64,000 nt of DNA from positions 53,476,399-53,540,398 of the forward strand of contig CM072526.1 in the NCBI GenBank assembly GCA_036898135.1, given 5' to 3'. Shown here piece by piece: positions 56,125 through 64,000 of the stretch. This stretch comes from Oncomelania hupensis (Eukaryota; Mollusca; Gastropoda; Littorinimorpha; Pomatiopsidae). Position numbers and translations under genes: made by a program. Positions within the stretch are counted from its first letter, which is position 1, and each line of letters starts with the position of its first letter. A model generated the notes under the pieces. The model searched no databases and was not told where the DNA came from. It saw only the letters and a list, made by a program, of their open reading frames with translations.

Positions 56125-56405
56125 AATTTGACCTACTTCGCCCTCCTTAGGCGGCGAATTAGGTCAAGTTTGTTAAAAAACACGGTTAGGATAAGGAATT
56201 TTACTCGACGATTAGGGTAAGGGACCCGCCTCGACGGGTAGGGTAAGGCACCCCTTCAAGAAAAGGGTTAGGGTCAGGGCTAGTTGCAGCGCTGCAACTA
56301 GCCCTGACCCTAACCCTTTTCTGAAACAGGTGCCTTAACCTACCCGTCGAGGCGGGTGCCTTACCCTAATCGTCGAGGAAAGTTCCTTATCCTACCCGTC
56401 TGGAA
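56125..56405. repeat. Hairpin repeat family H, long copy
   Basis: A perfect 64-bp palindrome centred between 56290 and 56291 (arm AGAAAAGGGTTAGGGTCAGG + GCTAGTTGCAGC). Imperfect pairing continues outward through GCCTCGACGGGTAGGGTAAG and its inverse to about 56205/56380. The left side begins with the palindrome-like TTGACCTACTTCGCCCTCCT + TAGGCGGCGAATTAGGTCAA. The repeat also occurs at 25405-25530. Confidence 0.85.
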
Positions 56406-56560
56406 GATGCACTACAACTACACTTGGTCAAGTGTACTTGTAGTGCATGTGCACTACAACTACACTTGGCCAAGTGTAGTTGTAGTGCACATGCACTTAA
56501 AGTACACTGCCAGCAGTGTAGTTGTAGTGCACATGCACTACAACTACACTGCCATGTACT
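56406..56560. repeat. Cluster of nested palindromes
   Basis: 56442-56497 is a perfect 56-bp palindrome with centre ACACTTGGCCAAGTGT. Before it, CACTACAACTACACTTGG / TCAAGTGTACTTGTAGTG pairs imperfectly, and after it, ACACTGCCAGCAGTGT at about 56508-56523 is the centre of another. All share the ACTACAACTACACT arm, so the set is a tandem series of hairpins. Confidence 0.85.
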
Positions 56561-56659
56561 TAGAACAAATGAGGAACGGCAGACAAACGGGGAACGACAA
56601 AATTACCTCATTTTGTACTAAAAAAGGCAAATTCCGTTCCTCAATCGTGCCGTTTTACA

Positions 56660-56729
56660 AGTACACCCACACGCACACCCCCACACCTACACACACACAC
56701 CCACCCACACACACACACACACACATACA

Positions 56730-56766
<37 letters not shown>

Positions 56767-56835
56767 ACACACACACACACACCCACACACACACACACAC
56801 ACACCTACACACACACACACACACACACACATACA
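56660..56835. repeat. (CA)n microsatellite with CCCA interruptions
   Basis: CA array of about 175 bp broken by single extra C and TA variants. Confidence 0.95.
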
Positions 56836-57059
56836 GTTGTTCAAACGGTACAAAGTGACCAATCTCTGATGTTGTCAGTTACATCGTTCATTATACCAAG
56901 AAATACTAATAAATGTTTTTCTCTACATCTCAAGTATGAGATGCTGTCTACCAATTAAGCCTTCTGCCACAAACTGAGCTAAATTCTTTATTTTATTATT
57001 ATCTTTACATGGAAGCAGTTTCGTCACCTGCTGCTGTGACTTATTACATTGTAATATAT

Positions 57060-57320
57060 TTTAATATCGGTATGCAATTTCTGCCTATACATTCATATTC
57101 CGGGCAAACAAACAAAACATGATATTCATCTTCTAATTCGTGACCACAAAGAGGGCATCAATCTAGTATCGACAGACTGATCTCCCGTCATGAACCACAA
57201 CTTGCAGTATGTGAGGCCAGTTGCTCTGATCCTGAATCTCACTAGAGAATCTTGGTGCCATTTGTTAGTAATAAAATTAACGTCCTTTGCGCTTCACAAA
57301 AAACTCTTGACAGAATAAAA
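57060..57320 (-). pseudogene. Degenerate LINE C-terminus with zinc-binding motif
   Basis: In the minus direction DSLVRFRIRATGLTYC is followed, after a frameshift, by CPLCGHELEDEYHVLFVCPE. A C-x2-C...H-x4-C arrangement with EDE-HVLF just before is the terminal zinc motif of several LINE clades. Only the last 80 or so codons remain and the frame is broken. Confidence 0.65.
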
Positions 57321-58027
57321 CCAACTGTTTACCTGAACTTGAAATTTGTGCGTGCCAGTTTTGTATGAAACGGGCAATTAGTCCGAAAATTCTAATATAG
57401 AACATACTTTCATGGCTAACATTTTGAGAGATCCAGACAATGCCAAACCCATTTTCACATAAAATTGATTTTAGAAACCCAGTTCAAATGAGAAGAGAAA
57501 GAGAGAGAAAGAGAGAGAGAGGGGGGGGGGGGGTTGGGGGGGTGGGGGTGAGGTGTAGGGGGTAGACCAAACCCAAGAAGATGAAGGAAAAGTGGTTATT
57601 GGGGGATTTGAAGTGGGAGTTAAGTTGGGGGTGGGAGGGTGATGTTGGGGATGGGGTGATGGTTTAAACTGAGGGCTAAAAGGTTTAGTTTCGTTTGAAT
57701 TGATGCACCATCACATACGTCATTACAGGCTTTCCTTGTCAGAATTCCAGGGCTTTTGCGCGAACTGATAGTTGATTTGATGACTTCAGCCCGGACAGTA
57801 TGAAATGGCGACAGGGATGACTGATTTTTTTTTCACCTGGTGAGGACGGACCTGGTCTTTGTGAACCTTTGTCCAGAGTGAGGCCGAAGTCACCGTAAAC
57901 GGAGCTTTGGCGATGAGGACGATAATGGTGGTCAATATTTACACTATCTTAAGTCCTTAGCTCTACCGGGCTTTGAGGACTGCAGAGATCAAAAGACGAG
58001 AAGACCAAAGACAAAGCGACCAGGGGT
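57321..58027. other. Spacer with G-rich runs
   Basis: GA and G runs at 57495-57560 and G-rich sequence to 57660. No gene is recognised. Confidence 0.55.
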
Positions 58028-58190
58028 GCCAGGGACCTCAGTGGACAGTCAGCTGATTTCCTGTGCCGAAGGCCGCGGGTTGCAGGTCCGCGTGGGATGA
58101 ACTCACGTGACTTAGGTAAGCTTACGAGACTTTTCAGGACACCGAGGGTTTTCTACGGGTACTCCGGTTTCATCCCTCCCTTCAATAATG
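58028..58190 (+). mobile_element. tRNA-derived SINE
   Basis: GGGACCTCAGTGGACAGTCA resembles an A box and CGGGTTGCAGGTCCGCG a B box, about 45 bp apart, as in a tRNA-derived polymerase III promoter. The body GACTTAGGTAAGC, GGGTTTTCTACGGGTACTCC and GGTTTCATCCCTCCC matches, in the opposite orientation, the fragment at 53798-53890. No clear target duplication was found. Confidence 0.6.
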
Positions 58191-58308
58191 GTATTGGATA
58201 CAGTCAATCTAAACTTTCAAAAATAAAAATGTATTTCTACTCCGATTTCTGTAAAAGCGATCGCCGCGCTTTGAGTTCGATTGAAGAAAGAGCGCGTGAT
58301 AGCATCCT

Positions 58309-58309
<1 letters not shown>

Positions 58310-58379
<70 letters not shown>
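58310..58379. repeat. (ATT)n microsatellite
   Basis: About 23 pure ATT units following GATAGCATCCTGT. Confidence 0.95.
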
Positions 58380-58698
58380 GAAGGTCAAAGATAACATAAC
58401 AGAGCGTCAGGGGAGGTCACTTAGAGCCACAGGCTCTCCTTATCTCCCTAGTAGATCTACCCAGTACCCAGACCAACGTCTTGAAGTTTTTATGTTGTCT
58501 GTGTGCCTTTACTCTTCGCTGTATGTAATTTTTGTGCACTGTACAAATGAAATTAATTTATAGATTAATTAATTCTGCCTTTAGTTGTAAAATATCGTTA
58601 CCTTCTTTAGTCTAACTTCCCTTAAGCGTGCACATAATTTTATTTGTTGCATTTACTTTTAATCTTAAGTGTATTTCAGTATATTTTTAAGTACTCAT

Positions 58699-59280
58699 TG
58701 TCTTACGATTGAGACGCGCACCATAGATCCGATCATATTTTTTTGCAAAGCATTCAATAATAGAGTGTATTTACATTTGAATTGATTTTGCGTTGTTGCT
58801 AGAAGAAGCTTTGTATAATGTTGATAATTTTCGTCGGTCGATATTGTTGAGAATTTTCTCTAATTATTTGTTTATTATTGATCGAAGCTTCCAAATAGAT
58901 CTGGTAATAACTAAGCGATTCTCCTAACTTAATGACGCAAGACAGTGCATAGTTCCGGTGACGAGTTTTGTTTTGATAGTGGGTCATGCTGGAATATTCG
59001 ATTTTTTTTCCCATTGCAAAGAGGCTATATAAGTAATGCACTGCCTGCTTGTGGGAATATTTATGACGATTTTTTTTAATGATGATCTTTGAAGTGATTT
59101 TCGGAAAGCGATTTTGTATGCAGTTGTTGATGTTTGCTGAATAAAGTTGGAAAACTTTATGCGACGACTCCTGCCTTGTTGCTGAGTGAGCAGGCTGCGT
59201 GGATAAACGAATTCGAGTTACACTTATCGAGATTCAAGCCTCGGGGCTGAATCGGCTATTGATAAACCACGTGTAAACGC
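58699..59280 (+). repeat. Solo LTR related to element 1 LTRs (sense on +)
   Basis: Begins TGTCTTACGATTGAGACGCG, the inverse of the end of the LTR at 60606-61115 with one extra base, and shares TAGAAGAAGCTTTGTATAAT, AATTTTCGTCGGTCGATATT and GCGTGGATAAACGAATTCG with it. A TATATAAG (59026-59033) and AATAAA (59140-59145) are placed as LTR promoter and poly(A) signal. No internal coding region adjoins it. The right end is uncertain. Confidence 0.75.
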
Positions 59281-59341
59281 ATTGTATTTTAAATCTTCAA
59301 ATATTTTGAATAGTTTGGCCATCACTTGGCCATCACTCACT

Positions 59342-59342
<1 letters not shown>

Positions 59343-59425
<83 letters not shown>
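59343..59425. repeat. (ATA)n microsatellite
   Basis: About 27 AAT units, followed by a short A run and ATT units that can pair with it. Confidence 0.95.
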
Positions 59426-60099
59426 TTAAAAAAAATTATGATTATTATTATTATTATTGTTGTTATTGTTTTGTTATTTTTTGCGTTTTGTCCGCCTGAA
59501 GAAGGATTTCAAGAGGAGATTTCAAAAAAAAAAAAAAATTCAGGGTCCATATGTACAGAACTGGCACTCTGAAATTCACACAAACGAATTATATTATAAT
59601 TAAACAAAATTTTGTTTTTGAGGAATATTTGACAATTCTGCCCGTCAATCTAGCTGCTGTTGTCATAAAATTCAGAACTTTACACCACAAACTACCAGTT
59701 CAATAGGGGACGATTTTTTGGAATCCAGAGAGGTGACAGACTGTAATAAATATATTCTCCATCAAGTAGGCGATGAGTTTTCACTGTATCTTTATATGTC
59801 CACATTTTGGTGATGATCGTAAAGAGCTGCTAAAACACGTTGTTTATGTTCGAGCCAATGCCATTGAATTTTGTAATTTACTTTCAACAAATCATAAGAT
59901 TACTCTGCTTACACTGGCTGGCTAAGTTCATGAAAATAATGATGGATTGCTTCAGAACGTAACAGAAACGAGGATGATAAGAGTTAAAATAATAATAATG
60001 ACAGTAACAATAGTAATAATTTAAATTAATGTAGACAAAGAAAATATATGCGACGCCCCTGTACGATGTCAATTGCTCTCTCCTCCACGTTTATCTTCC

Positions 60100-60101
<2 letters not shown>
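59426..60101. other. Spacer, no gene recognised
   Basis: AT-rich sequence without recognisable motifs. Confidence 0.5.
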
Positions 60102-60178
<77 letters not shown>

Positions 60179-60569
60179 TGATCTTGTAAGGCGCCAAAAA
60201 TCCATGTACGTAGTGTTCATGCTCTATGCGCACTAAGACGGTGATTCAGCCATCTTAAAACAGGTAAGTTTTTAGTCCTTTCCTGAAGCTTGGCAGGGAT
60301 GGAGCTTCTTTTCGGTTGTGTTGCTTGTGCGCACACTGGGGGGTTTCAAGTCTACACTGAGTCCCTGACCTGAGTTCGCACCTGGGTTGGTAAGGGGAGA
60401 CCAGATCTGTGAAGTAGGTGGGAGCAGTGCTCGTGAAGCACTGATAGGCCAGTGCCAGGATTTTGTAGTCCAGTCTTTTTTCAACGGGCAGCCAATGAAG
60501 CGAACGAAGTCCAGGTGAAATGTGCTCATTCCTTTTTTGTTTTAGAACAATCCTTTCCCTCCCCATCTC
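60102..60569 (-). pseudogene. CR1-like LINE 3' end with (ATC)n tail
   Basis: On the minus strand, LRSLHWLPVEKRLDYKILAL, CFTSTAPTYFTDLVSPYQP and the terminal FRKGLKTYLF are the last 100 codons of a CR1/L2-like LINE, in one open frame to the stop at 60255. A short 3' UTR of about 75 bp ends TTGGCGCCTTACAAGATCAC and passes straight into about 25 ATC units (60102-60178). The array is therefore best read as the element's own tail, later expanded. The element is cut at its 5' side at about 60569. Confidence 0.82.
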
Positions 60570-60605
60570 TCCCCTCCCCCACCCCCTAATCTAGCGAGAG
60601 ACACG

Positions 60606-61115
60606 TTATTTATCAATAGTTGATTCACCCCCGATGCTCGAATCTTGATATGTGTAACTCGAATTCGTTTATCAAAGATTTTTCCAACTTTATTCAACAA
60701 ACATCAACAACTGCATACAAGATCGCTTTCCAAAAATCACTACAAAGACAGTGCATTACTTATACAATTAAGCCTCTCTGCAATCGAGAACAAATTCGAA
60801 CATTCCTGCATAACGCAATAATACCCAATCAAAACAGAACTCGTCACCGGAACTATGCACTGTCTTACATCAAACAGCATTTTTTAGGTTAGAAGAATCG
60901 CTTATCTGTTACAAGACCTATCTGGAAACTTCGGTCGATAATAAACAAGTAATTCTAAAATTTTCTCAACAATATCGACCGATGAAAATTATCAACATTA
61001 TACAAAGCTTCTTCTAGCAACAGCGCAGAATCAAATCAAAGGTAAATACACGCTATCATTGCATGCTTTGCAAAACAAACTGATCGGATCTATCGTGTGC
61101 GTCTCAATCGTAACA
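60606..61115 (-). repeat. Solo LTR related to element 1 LTRs (sense on -)
   Basis: TATCAATAGTTGATTCACCC, GTGTAACTCGAATTCGTTTA, CATCAACAACTGCATACAAG, TATACAAAGCTTCTTCTAGC and the terminal CTCAATCGTAACA follow the order of the LTR at 11829-12370. The central part differs but matches the inverse of 58699-59280. It and the copy at 58699 face each other in inverted orientation about 1.3 kb apart. Confidence 0.75.
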
Positions 61116-61189
61116 GAGCGAGTGCGATTTGCGGTCATGTTGCGTGCAAAGTGTACTTGTGTGGCATATCTGTTAATTAGGAATGTGTT

Positions 61190-61395
61190 TATTGCCAACG
61201 TAAGAATGTTACAGTGTGAGTGACTAACTTTGATTTTTTTTTGTAATATATTTACATACATGTTTAATATTACATTTCGTTTGTTCCATTATTTGTGTAT
61301 GTTTCACTTATATTCGTATTTATTTTATTATTGTGCCCACGTGCCCCAAGGCGTTTTATGAAATAAAGGGTATTTGACTTTGACTTGACTTGCTT
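61190..61395 (+). repeat. Retroposon 3' end with TTTGACTTGACTTG tail
   Basis: AT-rich sequence ending GCCCCAAGGCGTTTTATGAA, AATAAAGGG (61361-61369) and a TTGACT tandem tail. It is the same build as the end at 2960-3300. No coding part remains. Confidence 0.5.
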
Positions 61396-62442
61396 AGCGC
61401 TAAACTTTTACATTGTGTCACTTTGGTTTGTCTTTGCCTACGTTACCATTCCTTTGGTATTTATTTGTTTCTATTTATTACAACGAAAATGAGCTATTCC
61501 AAGGGAGTTCCGTCGCATAACGCTTACAGCAGATACTCTAATAGAGCGCTCGGACAGGACGTTTACATTCAAATTAATTTTAAAAGATATCCGACGCAAA
61601 CATTTATGAACATATTAGCGAACAGTTGGACCAGACATTTTATTATTTCAATCGCATTTTGATCTCGGGCTCAGAGAAACTTTAAATAAAAGAAACTTTA
61701 AATAAAAGTTAGTATGCGATCACTATCAACCGTGTACTTCACTGAATCATCTGGACACGTCTCTGGGAGACCAGGCCACTCAGTGCACAGTGCACAAGAT
61801 GACGATCACTTCTTTCACATTGGGGTAGCCTCGGCATCTTTTTCTCAGGCCAATTTTGGGCGTCAGGGGCAGCTTTGTCCAGGATCAGATATCCCAGTCA
61901 ACACGAGCAAAACGCTAAAGGATGGCCTCCCTTTCTTTTTTAGGCTAAATCAACGATGACCTCCCTTTCTTGCTAAATCATCGTGATGACAGTTCACCAG
62001 TCGACGCCATGACAGTTCCCACATCGCAACAACGTCGCTCATTGGCTGTTCATTCCAGGTTAGAATCGCGAGCGAGAGGCGACTGCGCGAGATTCTCACG
62101 TCAACCTGACGTCTGTCGACGTCATGATGAAAATGGACGACCGCGATGCGTCTTGGGAAAGTAACGAGGCTCGCGGTGCATGTAGGGAAAATGGGAGTCT
62201 TCATTGCGGCAAATTGGGTCGAGGGAGTTCTCATTAGCGAATTTGTTGCAGGGGGAAAGGAGCGGAGGTGTCGACTGGCAGGATTAAATTTTCTACCATG
62301 ATAGAAGGAGAAACTGTGACAGGGACGGAAGAAAACCAGAAAGTACAAGAAAAAGAAGGAAAGACACACAAAGAACATCAAACCCAAACTGAGTAAGGTA
62401 CACCCATTTCTACCTGAGCAACAAGCAGTATAGTAATAGAAG
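61396..62442. other. Spacer with a CRE-containing patch
   Basis: 61990-62200 is richer in CpG and has ATTGGCTG (an inverted CCAAT box), CCTGACGTC and CGACGTCATG sites. No convincing reading frame starts nearby; 61714-61959 (+) has no known domain. Confidence 0.45.
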
Positions 62443-62575
62443 AAGAAGCAGACGAAGAAGAAGAAGAAGAAGAAGAAGAAGAAGAAGAACAAGAAGAAGA
62501 ACAAGAACAAGAAGAAGAACAGGAAGAGGAACAAGAAGAACTACACCTAAAACCAGAACAAGAACAAGAAGAAAT
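62443..62575. repeat. (GAA)n/(CAAGAA)n microsatellite
   Basis: GAA array degrading into AAC/AAG-rich units. Poly Ser/Phe frames on the minus strand are artefacts. Confidence 0.92.
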
Positions 62576-63819
62576 AAATCTGAATCTGAGAAAGAAAGAA
62601 AGAAAGAAAGGAATGAAAATAAATAAGATCACTTCAATGTCAGCAACGATGTTGACAGCCACCATCACCACCCCCACCACTACCTCCACCCCAAATCAGG
62701 TCCTCCTACCTCACCCCCACCACAAAAAGAGAAAAGAAAAGAAAAGCTTGGTAACAAAATCAAAATGGATTAAGAAAAAGAAAGACGTTACTGTGGACAA
62801 TAGTCGCCATTTTGAAAGTGACCTGTGATGATCGACGACTGTTGACAAACACACACCCGAAATAACGGCGGAATGAATGAATATGTTGATCCGAGCTGCA
62901 TCCATGCAGTGACTTGCAGTAATTGCTGCACAGTTGGTATCAACGTAATTAATCATCGATCTCGGAGTCTTGTCCTACGAGCTGGATTTAAAAAGAAGAA
63001 AAACGATGGCCAAGACGATCCGGTGTTGACATCAGTATGATGCATGACATTGGAACAGTTCAAACAATCATCCTGTCCCTAAAAGGCAAACTATCTGTGT
63101 GATGAACGGCAACTTAACACCTCAAGACACTGCTGCCTTTTTTTACTACAAAACTGGGGAGACAGCGAGGCAAGAAGAGAGAAGAAGTAGTCAGTTTAGC
63201 ATCGCCTTTGCCACAGTGCGTGGGAGAAAGAAGAGGCCCACCTCATCCATTATAAAATTTCGGACGACGCCAGTTGTAGAAAAGATTGCAGGATCCTGGA
63301 CTGTTCCCTGCAGTTCGGTGTTGCGTAGTCCGCTCTGCGTGGGATCTAGGATGTTTTCTCATTTAGGGGTCAGTGCCGAGCAGCTTCTGGTGTGACAGTG
63401 ACACCGTTCTGCGCCAATAAAAGTCAAATGAAAATAGAACGATGTCAACATTCTCATGACACTTGTGTAGCCTAGTGGATAGGCTATTTTTAGTCCCCTT
63501 TCGGGCTATTTTAGGCACTTCAAAGAACAAAGTGGGGCTTGGGGCGGGTAACAGTGAGTTTTTAAAAAAAAAGAAAGAAAAAGAAAGTGTTGCTGTACTG
63601 GCACAAAGAGAGACACAGGCTCACACCAAACAAAGTACAACACCAACCAAAGCACTCCCACCAACAGCGCCATCGACACACAAAACAGGACAGTATTTTA
63701 CAATGTAGGACAATCACCTCCACGAGAAAAGCAAACAGAACATCTCACCAAAGCAAAGAAAGGAAGGACAAAACCACAACAATAACGACATATATGACCA
63801 CAACAACAACATATATGAC
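62576..63819. other. Spacer, no gene recognised
   Basis: A-rich and CA-rich patches; frames such as 63099-63395 (+) show no known domain. Confidence 0.5.
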
Positions 63820-63925
63820 CTATTTAATGGTTCTTATAGCGCGCTTTTCCCAATCAACAGCTGCTCAAGGCGCTGGCCGACTCAAGCCGCCCGAAACGCC
63901 CACTTAATTGCTGCCTATGGCGCTT
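63820..63925 (-). repeat. LINE/SINE 3' end (antisense), second copy
   Basis: TATAGCGCGCTTTTCCCAAT, GCTGCTCAAGGCGCTGGCCG and CAAGCCGCCCGAAACGCCCA match 53928-54002 block by block. It is followed by an A-rich stretch to the window end. Confidence 0.65.
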
Positions 63926-64000
63926 CGTGCAGTAAAAATACAAACAAGTTTACAAAAAATGAAACAAACCAGTGATTTAAAAGGAGTGGTTGGCGTATTG

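Noticed and set aside
56259..56322. GGGTTAGGG motifs as a possible telomere end or internal telomeric repeat
   Set aside because: The units are degenerate, not in tandem, and form part of a hairpin repeat; no (TTAGGG)n array is present.
58028..58095. A functional tRNA gene
   Set aside because: A and B boxes are present but no cloverleaf with paired acceptor stem can be drawn; a SINE body follows directly.

Overview
The window is animal nuclear DNA, not bacterial or viral. Gene density is very low, microsatellites are many and long, and most of the sequence is retroelement remains (CR1-like and RTE-like LINEs, Ty3/Gypsy-type LTR elements, SINE-like retroposons, fold-back elements). Repeat style suggests a marine invertebrate, most likely a mollusc such as a gastropod; that is inference, with no marker gene to prove it.

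Only one apparently intact host gene is visible: an intronless reading frame (21355-22833, +) for a single-pass membrane protein with signal peptide, von Willebrand factor A domain with complete MIDAS, Thr/Pro linker, Cys-rich region, transmembrane helix and Pro/Glu-rich tail. A second host-like or transposon-like gene (42172-45138, -) is a decayed copy of a family I remember as multi-copy and uncharacterised in invertebrates; it keeps splice sites but has stops and frameshifts.

Layout. 1-3.3 kb: AT-rich spacer, microsatellites, an LTR fragment and a retroposon tail. 3.3-6.5 kb: CR1-like LINE, 5'-truncated, one stop in the endonuclease, tandemly duplicated 3' UTR. 6.5-9.56 kb: RTE-like LINE with several stops and frameshifts, ending in a (GGATA)n tail. 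9.56-11.75 kb: a retroposon copy and a broken CR1-like fragment with a 0.9 kb insertion. 11.83-19.76 kb: LTR element 1 (542-bp LTRs, 4-bp target duplication), holding a 2.06-kb solo LTR of another family with its own 5-bp duplication. 19.8-20.9 kb: fold-back element between trinucleotide arrays. 21.1-23.2 kb: the VWA gene. 23.2-33.6 kb: repeats, LINE ends and simple sequence. 33.86-34.6 kb: palindromic element. 34.64-45.38 kb: a possible DNA transposon with short terminal inverted repeats holding the decayed gene, itself split by LTR element 2 (34959-41951, 1.5-kb LTRs, 5-bp duplication). 45.9-46.4 kb: a retroposon with perfect 12-bp duplications. 47-48.3 kb: a 43-bp inverted repeat. 51-52.8 kb: minisatellites split by a tRNA/5S-like SINE. 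53.8-64 kb: SINE and LINE ends, a hairpin element, long palindromes, two inverted solo LTRs and long microsatellites.

The most notable point is that both LTR elements read gag-protease-integrase-reverse transcriptase, with integrase upstream of RT. This is the copia-like order on Gypsy-type domains known from Gmr1-like elements. Two distinct families with this order lie 15 kb apart. The second point of interest is the TIR-bounded unit around the decayed gene, which could be an undescribed transposon type.
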